Source: Pseudomonadota bacterium
GTDB lineage: Bacteria > Pseudomonadota > Gammaproteobacteria > Burkholderiales > Burkholderiaceae_D
Assembly: GCA_023389425.1 (NCBI GenBank)
Contig: JAEWEK010000297.1
Span: 1 to 25,652 of the forward strand
Direction: 5' to 3'
Length of the DNA: 25,652 bases
Position 1 is the stretch's first letter; each line of letters begins with the position of its first letter. Shown here in pieces: positions 15,422-22,801 of the stretch. A program made the position numbers and the translations under genes. The notes under the pieces are model-generated. The model ran no database searches. It was not told where the DNA came from and worked only from the letters and a program-made list of their open reading frames with translations.

Positions 15422-16693
15422 TTGACTTACCTCATCGACCGACGCTTGCAGGGCAAGAACAAGTCAGCGGTCAACCGCGAGCGCTTCCTGCGTCGCTACA
15501 AAGCACAGATCAAGGACGCCGTCGGGCGCGCGATCAAGGGCCGCTCCATCACCGACATCGAGAACGGCGAGAAAGTCTCGATCCCGGTCAAGGACGTCAA
15601 CGAGCCCCATTTCGGCCACGCCCACGGCGGCGTGTGGGAAGTCGTCAACCCCGGCAATACCGAATATCAAAAGGGCGACCAGATCAACCGGCCCAAGTCG
15701 GGCGGCGGCGGATCCGGCCGCGGCCGCGCCGGCAACAGCGAACAGACCACCGAGGACGATTTCATCTTCGAGCTGACCCGCGAAGAATTCATGAACTACT
15801 TCTTCGAGGATCTCGAGCTGCCCAATATGGTCAAGACGCAATTGGCGCAGACCGTCGAGTTCAAGAACCAGCGCGCCGGCTACAACGTGTCCGGCACGCC
15901 GTCCAACATCCACGTGCTGCGTTCGCTGCGCGGCGCGCTCGGCCGGCGCATCGCGATCGGCGCGCCGTCGCGCCGCGCGATCGCGGCGGCCGAGGCCGAA
16001 ATCGCGCGCCTGAAGGACCTGGGCGCGCAAGACGACGACGCCCGCATCGTCGAACTGAAGCGGCAAATCCATTCCTTGAACATCAAGCTGCTGGCGATTC
16101 CCTTCATCGATCCCTTCGACCTGCGCTACACCAACCGCATCAAGGTGCCCAAGCCGAGCACCCAGGCCGTGATGTTCTGCATCATGGACGTGTCGGGCTC
16201 GATGGACGAGATGCGCAAGGATACCGCCAAGCGCTTCTTCATCCTGCTCTACCTCTTCCTCAAGCGGGTCTACGAAAAAATCGAGGTGGTCTTCATCCGC
16301 CACCACACGGCCGCGGCGGAAGTGGACGAGGACGAATTCTTCCATTCGCGCGAATCGGGCGGCACCGTGGTGTCCTCGGCCCTGCACCTGCTGCAGAAAG
16401 TACTGCAGGAACGCTACTCCGGCGCCGACTGGAACGCCTACGTGGCCCAGGCCTCGGACGGCGACAACTGGGACAACGATTCGGTGCTGTGCAAACAGAT
16501 CCTGCAAAGCGGAATCATGCCGCGCGTGCAGTACTACACCTACGTCGAAATCACCGACGGGCCGCCGCAGAACTTGTGGGAGCAATACATGGAAGTCGCG
16601 GAGCACCACCACAATTTCGCGATGCAAAAGATCGTCACGCCGGCCGACATCTATCCGGTGTTCCGGGAACTGTTCAAGAAACAGCCCAAGTAA
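15422..16693 (+). CDS. yeaH: YeaH/DUF444 family protein with a von Willebrand A-like domain
   Basis: This is a 423-aa cytosolic protein when started at TTG 15422. A perfect AGGAGG (15411-15416) lies 5 bases upstream and the resulting N-terminus, TYLIDRRLQGKNKSAVNRER, matches the usual start of the family; an ATG at 15341 would add 27 residues of non-conserved sequence. A metal-site-like DVSGS motif sits at 256-260 within a VWA-like fold, following a basic N-terminal region and a Gly/Arg-rich stretch (SGGGGSGRGRAG). The family always travels with prkA, and often spoVR, and its role is not established; it may be a partner or substrate of PrkA. Confidence 0.93.
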   Translation: MTYLIDRRLQGKNKSAVNRERFLRRYKAQIKDAVGRAIKGRSITDIENGEKVSIPVKDVNEPHFGHAHGGVWEVVNPGNTEYQKGDQINRPKSGGGGSGRGRAGNSEQTTEDDFIFELTREEFMNYFFEDLELPNMVKTQLAQTVEFKNQRAGYNVSGTPSNIHVLRSLRGALGRRIAIGAPSRRAIAAAEAEIARLKDLGAQDDDARIVELKRQIHSLNIKLLAIPFIDPFDLRYTNRIKVPKPSTQAVMFCIMDVSGSMDEMRKDTAKRFFILLYLFLKRVYEKIEVVFIRHHTAAAEVDEDEFFHSRESGGTVVSSALHLLQKVLQERYSGADWNAYVAQASDGDNWDNDSVLCKQILQSGIMPRVQYYTYVEITDGPPQNLWEQYMEVAEHHHNFAMQKIVTPADIYPVFRELFKKQPK

Positions 16694-16708
16694 TCAGCGA
16701 GGCGCACC

Positions 16709-18238
16709 ATGCCAAGAGATCCCCGCCACCCGCGCGCCCTGCCCGAGCAGTCCGAATGGACCTTCGACCTGATCGAACAGGCGCACGAAGAAATCCGCCG
16801 CGTCGCCCAGCGCTTCGGCCTGGACACCTATCCCACCCAGCTCGAAATCATCACCGCCGAGCAGATGATGGACGCCTACACCTCGGTGGGCATGCCGGTG
16901 TCCTACAACCACTGGTCCTTCGGCAAGCACTTCCTGTCGACGGAGAAGAGCTACCGCCGCGGCCAGATGGGCCTGGCCTATGAAATCGTCATCAACTCCA
17001 ATCCCTGCATCGCCTACCTGATGGAGGAAAACAGCCTGACGATGCAGGCGCTGGTGATCGCGCACGCGGCCTACGGCCACAACTCCTTCTTCAAGGGGAA
17101 CTACCTGTTCCGCACCTGGACCGACGCCGACGCCATCGTCGACTACATGGTCTTCGCCAAGAACTACATCGCCGAATGCGAGCGGCGCCACGGTATCGAC
17201 GCCGTCGAGGAGCTGCTCGATTCCTGCCACGCGCTGCAGAACTACGGCGTGGACCGCTACAAGCGTCCGGCCAAACTGTCGATGGCGAAGGAAACGGCGC
17301 GCCAGAAAGAGCGTCAGGAATATGCGCAATCCCAGGTCAATGCGCTGTGGCGCACGATCCCGAAGCGCGAGGAGGAGGAAGGCGGCGGCTTGTCGATGCC
17401 GCAGCGCTTCCCGCCGGAGCCGGAAGAGAACCTGCTCTACTTCATCGAGAAATACGCGCCGCTGCTGGAACCCTGGCAGCGCGAGCTGGTGCGCATCACG
17501 CGCAAGATCTCGCAATACTTCTACCCGCAGCGCCAGACCCAGGTGATGAACGAGGGCTGGGCCACCTTCTGGCATTACACCATCCTGCAGGAGCTGTACA
17601 AGGAAGGCATCGTGGGCGACGGCTTCATGATGGAATTTTTGCAGAGCCACACCAATGTCGTCTACCAGCCGCCGGCCACCAGCCAGTACTACAGCGGCAT
17701 CAATCCCTACGCGCTGGGTTTCGCGATGATGAGCGACATTCGCCGCATTTGCGAAGACCCGACGCCCGAGGACCGCGTCTGGTTCCCGGACATGGCCGGC
17801 AGCGACTGGATCAAGACGCTCGATTTCGCGATGCGCAACTTCAAGGACGAGAGCTTCATCGCCCAGTACCTGTCGCCCAAGCTGATCCGCGACTTCCACT
17901 TCTTCGCCGTGCTGGACGACGACCGCCACGACAAGCTGTCCGTCTCGGCCATCCATGACGAATCGGGCTACCGCTACGTGCGCCAGAAGCTGGCGGAGCA
18001 GTACAACCTGGGCAGCCGCGAGCCGAACATCCAGGTCTGGCAGGTCAATACCCGCGACGACCGCGCGCTCACCCTGCGCCACACGCAGTTCCAGCGCCGG
18101 CCGCTGAACCAGCAGGCGCAGGAAGTGCTCAAGCATGTGGCCAGGCTGTGGGGCTTCGACGTCCGGCTCGAGACCGTCGACCCGAGCGGGCACGTGGTCA
18201 ACTTCCTCGAGTGCCGCCGCGAGAAGCGCGGGCGCTGA
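16709..18238 (+). CDS. spoVR: SpoVR family protein (YcgB-like)
   Basis: This is a 509-aa cytosolic protein of the SpoVR/YcgB family, near the usual length. The conserved N-terminal block is seen in EQSEWTFDLIEQAHEEI and MPVSYNHWSFGKHF, with further family blocks HAAYGHNSFFKGNYLF and MNEGWATFWHYTI; the many His and Glu residues suggest a metal site, which is inference. Bacillus SpoVR affects spore cortex formation, but this organism is not expected to sporulate, and the molecular function is unknown. ATG 16709 follows yeaH by 15 bp with a GCGAGG ribosome-binding site, so it is part of the same operon. Starvation or stationary-phase expression is expected by analogy with E. coli. Confidence 0.95.
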   Translation: MPRDPRHPRALPEQSEWTFDLIEQAHEEIRRVAQRFGLDTYPTQLEIITAEQMMDAYTSVGMPVSYNHWSFGKHFLSTEKSYRRGQMGLAYEIVINSNPCIAYLMEENSLTMQALVIAHAAYGHNSFFKGNYLFRTWTDADAIVDYMVFAKNYIAECERRHGIDAVEELLDSCHALQNYGVDRYKRPAKLSMAKETARQKERQEYAQSQVNALWRTIPKREEEEGGGLSMPQRFPPEPEENLLYFIEKYAPLLEPWQRELVRITRKISQYFYPQRQTQVMNEGWATFWHYTILQELYKEGIVGDGFMMEFLQSHTNVVYQPPATSQYYSGINPYALGFAMMSDIRRICEDPTPEDRVWFPDMAGSDWIKTLDFAMRNFKDESFIAQYLSPKLIRDFHFFAVLDDDRHDKLSVSAIHDESGYRYVRQKLAEQYNLGSREPNIQVWQVNTRDDRALTLRHTQFQRRPLNQQAQEVLKHVARLWGFDVRLETVDPSGHVVNFLECRREKRGR

Positions 18239-18246
18239 GGCGCGCA

Positions 18247-18267
18247 GCTCTACTATATATATAGAGC
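18247..18267 (+). terminator. Hairpin shortly after spoVR
   Basis: gctcta and tagagc enclose ctatatata, giving a 6-bp stem 9 bases after the stop. There is no T-run behind it, so it is a weak or rho-assisted terminator at best. Confidence 0.3.
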
Positions 18268-18323
18268 GAGTCCAATCACCCCCGCCGCCGCCGGGCGCTG
18301 CGGCGCGCCATGCATATTTACCT

Positions 18324-18337
18324 TTGACTCATATCAA
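18324..18337 (+). promoter_or_regulatory. FNR/ANR-like half-palindrome site
   Basis: ttgac-tcat-atcaa differs from the TTGAT-N4-ATCAA consensus at one of ten positions. No promoter at the expected distance was found next to it, and it lies about 460 bp before tonB, so function is uncertain. Confidence 0.25.
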
Positions 18338-18625
18338 GAAATCGTCAACCCATCACTGGAAGTCATGGGTGACGGCCGGTCTACCCAGGGAAGTGACATT
18401 CAATAGAACGCCGCTGCCGGCTGAAACTGGCTATAGTTAGCAGAAACGCCATGCCAATTTCGTACGATATTTTCTGATCGGCAAAAATGGCGTCATAAAT
18501 TCGGTCCACGACAGCAGCATCCTCATCTTCCACGCCATAGGGATATGCACAATGTAATTGTCACCATTCATCTAGATGTTTCATCAATTTCTAGCGTGAC
18601 ACAAGCCTGCGCGGATGAGCATGTT

Positions 18626-18643
18626 TGCCTGTTTTTACAGGCA
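18626..18643. other. Hairpin upstream of tonB promoter
   Basis: tgcctgt-tttt-acaggca forms a perfect 7-bp stem. It lacks a T-tract on either side. It is followed by a second short stem, cctc-cttt-gagg, at 18650-18661. Confidence 0.4.
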
Positions 18644-18674
18644 GTTAAACCTCCTTTGAGGCCGTAAAAATGTC

Positions 18675-18702
18675 TGTGCAAAAAACAATTCGTAGGTATA
18701 AT
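18675..18702 (+). promoter_or_regulatory. Sigma-70-type promoter candidate for the tonB operon
   Basis: A perfect TATAAT lies at 18697-18702 with a weak TGTGCA at -35 (16-base spacer). The start would fall near 18709, giving a leader of about 85 bases. No Fur-box-like inverted repeat was recognised here, although TonB systems are often iron regulated. Confidence 0.55.
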
Positions 18703-18793
18703 TCCGCGATGTCCCGGATGCGGCCCTAGTTTTTTGTCGTGTTTTGTGGGTTATAGAAGCAACCAAAAGAGAGTTGGTATTGGAGAAAGCAGG

Positions 18794-19450
18794 ATGAATT
18801 TTTCGCACGAGAAGGAACCCGGGAAGAATTTCACTGGTATCGCCATTGTCGTCGTCTTGCACGTCATTGTCGCCTGGGGGATCATCAACGGTCTCGGCAA
18901 GCGCATGATTACCAAGATGCAGGAGGCAGTGGAGACCAAGATTATCGAGGAAGTGAAGCCTCCCCCACCGCCTGAAACGCCGCCCCCGCCGCCGCCGCCC
19001 GAGATGAAGGCTCCTCCGCCGCCGTTCATCCCGCCGGTCGAAGTGCAGGTGCAGCAGCCGCCGCCGGTCCAGAACACCATCGCGGTGAGCAGCCAGGCCA
19101 AGCCGCAATCGACCGACCTGCAGCGTACGCCCCCGGCCCCGCCGGCCCAGCCCGCGAAAGCAAGCGGTCCGAGCAAAACCCCGGCCGTGGTGAACTTCGA
19201 CACCTGCGCCAAGCCGGAATACCCGAAGTCGTCGCTGCGTAACGAAGAGACTGGTACCTCGACCATTACCTTCCTGATCGGTGCCGATGGTGGCGTCAAG
19301 GATTCCAAGATTACGAAGTCGAGTGGCTTCCGTGACCTGGATAAAGCAGCGCAGGCAGCGCTGGGCAAGTGCCGATTCAAGCCGGCAACTGAAAACGGCC
19401 AGCCGGTGGAAACCTGGCAGCCGGTGGCTTACGACTGGCGCCTCGACTGA
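18794..19450 (+). CDS. tonB: Energy transducer TonB
   Basis: This 218-aa protein couples the inner-membrane proton gradient, through ExbB/ExbD, to outer-membrane receptors. One membrane anchor at about 14-35 contains His23, the equivalent of the essential TonB histidine. A long Pro-rich stretch at about 56-125 spans the periplasm. The C-terminal TonB domain (about 137-218) has PEYPKSSLRNEETGTSTI and the typical KCRFKPA and PVAYDWRLD end. I start it at ATG 18794 with GGAG nearby; the frame is open to 18734 but lacks support. It heads the exbB-exbD-exbD-TPR gene set. Confidence 0.95.
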   Translation: MNFSHEKEPGKNFTGIAIVVVLHVIVAWGIINGLGKRMITKMQEAVETKIIEEVKPPPPPETPPPPPPPEMKAPPPPFIPPVEVQVQQPPPVQNTIAVSSQAKPQSTDLQRTPPAPPAQPAKASGPSKTPAVVNFDTCAKPEYPKSSLRNEETGTSTITFLIGADGGVKDSKITKSSGFRDLDKAAQAALGKCRFKPATENGQPVETWQPVAYDWRLD

Positions 19451-19491
19451 TCGATCAGTCAGGACATCGCAAGCCACGTTTTATCAATTCG

Positions 19492-19521
19492 TTGTCAAAT
19501 TTGTTCAGCGAACGCTCTATT
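19492..19521 (+). promoter_or_regulatory. Weak internal promoter candidate before exbB
   Basis: TTGTCA (19492-19497) and TCTATT (19516-19521) are 18 bases apart. The start would be very near the GGAGGA ribosome-binding site (19531-19536). Because exbB uses many T-ending codons of highly expressed genes, a separate promoter is plausible but unproven. Confidence 0.25.
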
Positions 19522-19539
19522 TAAATTTTTGGAGGAAGC

Positions 19540-20445
19540 ATGTTTAAGAATACCCGTTTGTCCGCTCTCCTGGCGGCTGTCCTGTTCTCGGTGTCGGCGG
19601 CTTCGGCGCTGGTGTCCGCACCGGCCTTCGCTGACGCTCCGGCATCGGCAGCTGCTTCGGCCCCGGCGGCAAGCGCACCGGCTGCTGATGCTGCAGCTGC
19701 TCCGGCCGATGGCGCAGCCGCTCCGGCCGCCAAGGCAGAGAAAGTTGAAGCAGAAAACCCGTACGGCTTCTCGGCTGTCTGGGACGGCGGCGTCGTCTCG
19801 CGCGGCACCCTGATCATCCTGTCGCTGATGTCGATGGGCTCCTGGTACATCATCATCACCAAGCTGATCGACCAGATGAAGATCTTCAAGCAGTCGAAAG
19901 AAGCGTCGGCCAAGTTCTGGAAAGCTCCGTCGATCGCCGCTGGCTCGGCTTCGCTGAAAGACGGCTCGCCGTTCCGCTTCATCGCTGAAACCGGCACCAA
20001 GGCCATCCAGCACCACGACGGCGCCCTGCTCGAGCAGATCGACCTGTCGACCTGGACCACCATGCAGATCCAGCGTTCGGTCGAGAAAGTCCAGTCGCGC
20101 CTGCAAGACGGCCTGTCCTTCCTGGCAACCGTCGGTTCGACCGCACCGTTCATCGGTCTGTTCGGTACCGTCTGGGGCATCTACAACGCACTGACCAACA
20201 TCGGTATGACCGGTAACGCGTCGATCGACAAGGTCGCAGGTCCGGTGGGTGAAGCACTGATCATGACCGCCTTCGGTCTGTTCGTCGCCGTGCCGGCCGT
20301 GCTGGGCTACAACTGGCTGGTCCGTCGCAACAAGTCGGCCATGGAAGATGTCCGTTCGTTCTCGGCTGACGTGCACTCGGTGCTGGTCTCGGGCGTCATG
20401 ACCACCGCTAACGCCGCAGCAGCAGGTAGCAAGAAGGTTGGCTAA
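19540..20445 (+). CDS. exbB: ExbB/TolQ/MotA-family proton channel with N-terminal extension
   Basis: This 301-aa protein is longer than classic ExbB of about 245. It begins with a signal peptide (probable cleavage after AFA at residue 31) and an Ala/Pro-rich stretch of about 32-66, placing the N-terminus in the periplasm. Three membrane helices follow at about 88-110, 191-215 and 233-258; the family signature LATVGSTAPFIGLFGTVWGI covers 195-214. It forms the proton-conducting motor with ExbD and drives TonB. Codon use (GGT, GCT, TTCG-rich) looks like a highly expressed gene. GGAGGA lies 4 bases before the ATG. Such long ExbB forms exist in other proteobacteria, so it is unusual rather than new. 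Confidence 0.95.
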   Translation: MFKNTRLSALLAAVLFSVSAASALVSAPAFADAPASAAASAPAASAPAADAAAAPADGAAAPAAKAEKVEAENPYGFSAVWDGGVVSRGTLIILSLMSMGSWYIIITKLIDQMKIFKQSKEASAKFWKAPSIAAGSASLKDGSPFRFIAETGTKAIQHHDGALLEQIDLSTWTTMQIQRSVEKVQSRLQDGLSFLATVGSTAPFIGLFGTVWGIYNALTNIGMTGNASIDKVAGPVGEALIMTAFGLFVAVPAVLGYNWLVRRNKSAMEDVRSFSADVHSVLVSGVMTTANAAAAGSKKVG

Positions 20446-20447
20446 TC

Positions 20448-20876
20448 ATGTCGATGTCCGTCGGCTCCGATAGCGGAGATGAAGATCAGGTGATGTCGGA
20501 GATCAACACGACGCCCCTCGTGGACATCATGTTGGTTCTCCTGATCATCTTCCTGATCACAAGCCCGGTGGTGATGCACTTGGTGCCCATCAAGCTGCCG
20601 TCCGAAACCAACGAGCCTGTGAAGAACAAGCCGGAAGACGTGAATATCGTTGTCAGCAAGGATGGCGATGTTTACTGGGGCCAGAAGAAGCTGGCCAATT
20701 CCGACGAGCTGTTCGAACTGCTCAAGAAGGAATCGGTCAAGCTGCCGCAACCTGCGGTCCACGTGCGCGGCGACATGTCGGCGCGTTACGAGGCCATCGG
20801 CCGTGTGATGTTCCAGGCACAACGTGCTGGCGTGCAGAAGGTCGGCTTCGTCATCGAACCACCTGACAAGGGCTAA
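20448..20876 (+). CDS. exbD: ExbD-family biopolymer transport subunit, first copy
   Basis: This is a 142-aa single-span protein: a short cytoplasmic N-terminus, one membrane helix at about 23-45 with the essential Asp26 (TTPLVDIMLVLLIIFLITS), then a periplasmic domain. The aspartate carries protons in the ExbB/ExbD motor. It starts 3 bases after the exbB stop (2-base gap), so the two are coupled. It differs clearly from the second ExbD in its periplasmic part, so the two are not a recent duplication. Confidence 0.96.
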   Translation: MSMSVGSDSGDEDQVMSEINTTPLVDIMLVLLIIFLITSPVVMHLVPIKLPSETNEPVKNKPEDVNIVVSKDGDVYWGQKKLANSDELFELLKKESVKLPQPAVHVRGDMSARYEAIGRVMFQAQRAGVQKVGFVIEPPDKG

Positions 20877-20882
20877 GCCCTT

Positions 20883-20906
20883 CGCCGCGGCCTCCGGGCT
20901 GCGGCG
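20883..20906 (+). other. Stable hairpin with UCCG tetraloop between the exbD genes
   Basis: cgccgcggcc-tccg-ggctgcggcg forms a 10-bp stem (one G-U pair) closed by C-G around a UNCG-type loop. It lacks a T-tract, so it looks more like an mRNA processing or stabilising element than a terminator. Confidence 0.55.
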
Positions 20907-20930
20907 GCCAGACAGCAGAAAGGAAACATT

Positions 20931-21359
20931 ATGAGTATGAATGTCGGTGGAGGCGGAGCATCGAACGCCGATCCGGAACCGATGATGGAAATGAACATGA
21001 CACCCTTGATCGACGTGATGTTGGTCTTGATTATCATGATGATTATTACCATCCCGAAGCAGATGCACTCGGTCAACCTGAACATGCCGGTCGGCAATCC
21101 TCCGCCGCCGACCACGCCGCCTACGGTTGTCACGATTGACGTCGACTTCGACGGCACGATCTTGTGGGACAACGCGCCGGTCGATCGTGCTACACTGGAA
21201 AGCAAGCTCTCCAATGTGGCGGCTCAGGCTGATCAGCCGGAAGTGCATGTGCGCCCCAACAAGCTGGTCGAGTACAAGTACGTGGCCGGCGTGATGGCAG
21301 CAGCACAGCGCCTCGGCGTGACCAAAATTGGTATGGTCGGCAACGAGCAGTTCCAATAA
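20931..21359 (+). CDS. exbD: ExbD-family biopolymer transport subunit, second copy
   Basis: This is a 142-aa ExbD homologue with the membrane helix at about 24-42 and the conserved Asp28 in MTPLIDVMLVLIIMMIIT. The N-terminus has a Gly-rich start (MSMNVGGGGAS) and the periplasmic part a PPPPTTPP run. AAAGGAAA precedes the ATG. Two ExbD-type subunits in tandem also occur in Xanthomonas tonB clusters, where the second copy has a specialised role; whether this applies here is not known. Confidence 0.95.
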   Translation: MSMNVGGGGASNADPEPMMEMNMTPLIDVMLVLIIMMIITIPKQMHSVNLNMPVGNPPPPTTPPTVVTIDVDFDGTILWDNAPVDRATLESKLSNVAAQADQPEVHVRPNKLVEYKYVAGVMAAAQRLGVTKIGMVGNEQFQ

Positions 21360-21379
21360 GCAGTTTCGACTGTGACAAG

Positions 21380-21402
21380 CACGGCAGGGTTTCCCTGCCG
21401 TG
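21380..21402 (+). terminator. Strong hairpin between exbD2 and the TPR gene
   Basis: cacggcaggg-ttt-ccctgccgtg is a perfect 10-bp stem, followed by tccatttt, a weak U-tract. It probably attenuates the operon, lowering expression of the TPR gene compared with tonB/exb genes. Confidence 0.6.
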
Positions 21403-21429
21403 TCCATTTTGAGGAAGAATTTTATTAAC

Positions 21430-22662
21430 ATGTCCAAGTTCCGTCTCGCACACCTCGGCCTCGTGATGGCCGCCCTCGGTTTCACCGCCGCCGTTCCCGT
21501 CATCGGCATGGCTCCGGCCTACGCCGCCGAGACCGTTCGCCCGGAAGTCGGCAAGCCGCTGCAGGAAGCGCAGCAGCTGATGAAGCAAGGCAAGAACAAG
21601 GAAGCGGTTGCCAAGCTGCGCTCGCTTGACAGCGTCGGCGGCAAGACCCCGAACGAAAACTTCCTGATCGAATACACCATGGCCTCCGCCGCCACTGCGG
21701 CTGGCGAGACCGATGTCGCGATCAAGGCCATCGAGGGGCTGCTCAGCTCCGGCCGCCTGTCGCCGGCCCAGAAGTCGCAGTTCCAGGAAGCCCTGTTCTC
21801 GCTGTACCAGCGTGGCGGCGACCTGAACAAGGCCAATGTCTTCATCGAGAAGCAGCTCAAGGAACGCGACGATCCGAAGCTGCGCGGCTACCTGATGCAG
21901 AACTACTACAAGCAGGGTAACTGGAGCGCGCTCGAGTCCGAACTGAAAAACGCCGAGAAGCGCGGCGGCCTGAACGAGGACCAGCTGGGCATGCTGGCCA
22001 ACGTCCAGCTCAAGAAGAACGACAAGGCCGGCTACGTCAACACCATCGAGAAGCTGGCCGCCAGCTATCCGAAAGTCCGTTACTGGGAAGACCTGCTGAA
22101 CCGCGTGCAAGGCAAGCCGGGCTTCTCGAGCCGCCTGCTGGTCGACGTCGACCGCCTGAAGCTGGCCAACGGCCTGCTGAAGAAGCCGAGCGAGTTCATG
22201 GAAATGGGCCAGCTCGTGCTGCAGGCCAAGGCACCGGCGGAAGCCGTCAAGGTCATCGACAAGGGCTACAAGGCAGGCGTGCTGGGCACCGGTCCGGATG
22301 CGGCCCGCCACCAGCGCCTGAAGGAACTGGCCGCCAAGACCCTGGCCGACCAGAGCAAGACCGCTGCCACCGACGAAGCCGCCTTCGTCAAGGCCAAGGA
22401 CGGCGACGCCCTGGTCGCGCTCGGCTACGGCCTGGTGCAGGCCGGCGAAAGCGACAAGGGCCTGAAGATGATCGAGGACGCCATCAAGTCGGGCAACGTC
22501 AAGAACGTGGACGAAGCCAAGCTGCACCTGGGCGAAGCGCTCGCGGTGGCCGGCAAGAAGCAGCAAGCCATCAACACCTTCAAGTCCGTCGGCGGCCACG
22601 ACGGCACGGCCGACCTGGCGCGCTACTGGATCATGGCGATCAACAAGCCGATCGGCGGCTGA
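21430..22662 (+). CDS. Exported TPR-repeat protein of the TonB operon
   Basis: This 410-aa protein has a Sec signal peptide (hydrophobic core to about 31; probable cleavage after AYA at residue 32), so it is periplasmic. The mature part is made of helical repeats of the tetratricopeptide type, for example QEAQQLMKQGKNKEAVAKL and YGLVQAGESDKGLKMIEDAI, forming a helical-scaffold for protein contacts. A GTG at 21400 in frame lies inside a hairpin and is unlikely. GAGGAAG is 12 bases before ATG 21430, a long spacing. As it ends the tonB-exb operon before a strong terminator, it may help the TonB/ExbBD motor or a receptor, but that is inference from position. Confidence 0.9.
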   Translation: MSKFRLAHLGLVMAALGFTAAVPVIGMAPAYAAETVRPEVGKPLQEAQQLMKQGKNKEAVAKLRSLDSVGGKTPNENFLIEYTMASAATAAGETDVAIKAIEGLLSSGRLSPAQKSQFQEALFSLYQRGGDLNKANVFIEKQLKERDDPKLRGYLMQNYYKQGNWSALESELKNAEKRGGLNEDQLGMLANVQLKKNDKAGYVNTIEKLAASYPKVRYWEDLLNRVQGKPGFSSRLLVDVDRLKLANGLLKKPSEFMEMGQLVLQAKAPAEAVKVIDKGYKAGVLGTGPDAARHQRLKELAAKTLADQSKTAATDEAAFVKAKDGDALVALGYGLVQAGESDKGLKMIEDAIKSGNVKNVDEAKLHLGEALAVAGKKQQAINTFKSVGGHDGTADLARYWIMAINKPIGG

Positions 22663-22688
22663 TCGCGGTCCTGACAGCAGCAACGCTG

Positions 22689-22721
22689 AAAGCTGCCGGC
22701 CTGTGCCGGCAGCTTTTTTTT
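22689..22721 (+). terminator. Rho-independent terminator of the tonB-exb-TPR operon
   Basis: aaagctgccggc-ctgt-gccggcagcttt is a perfect 12-bp stem followed by eight T's. It lies 26 bases after the TPR stop and shuts off the operon before ribF. Confidence 0.95.
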
Positions 22722-22761
22722 CGCCCGGACCCGAATCCCCATGCGATTGCCCTGTTGACCG

Positions 22762-22767
22762 TATAAT
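22762..22767 (+). promoter_or_regulatory. TATAAT -10 box candidate of ribF-ileS
   Basis: A perfect TATAAT stands about 35 bases before the ribF ATG, with no good -35 hexamer at 15-19 bases. TTGACC (22755-22760) lies directly before it at the wrong distance. The start would be near 22774, giving a short leader. Confidence 0.5.
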
Positions 22768-22801
22768 CTAATATTTCGCTCCGGATCGATTTAGTACTTG
22801 A

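Larger units (their letters stand above)
18239..18793. other. 555-bp intergenic region before tonB, with several palindromes
   Basis: No gene is supported. Features seen are a hairpin after spoVR (18247-18267), a GC-rich stem near 18283-18305, an FNR-like site (18324-18337), an inverted pair acccat/atgggt (18348-18370), a palindrome acaat-gta-attgt (18549-18561), a second hairpin (18626-18643) and the tonB promoter. The length and the amount of structure leave room for an unrecognised small RNA. Confidence 0.5.

Noticed and set aside
18635..19477. A 280-codon - strand frame opposite tonB
   Set aside because: It reads the Pro-rich tonB region backwards as Gly/Arg-rich sequence; no domain.
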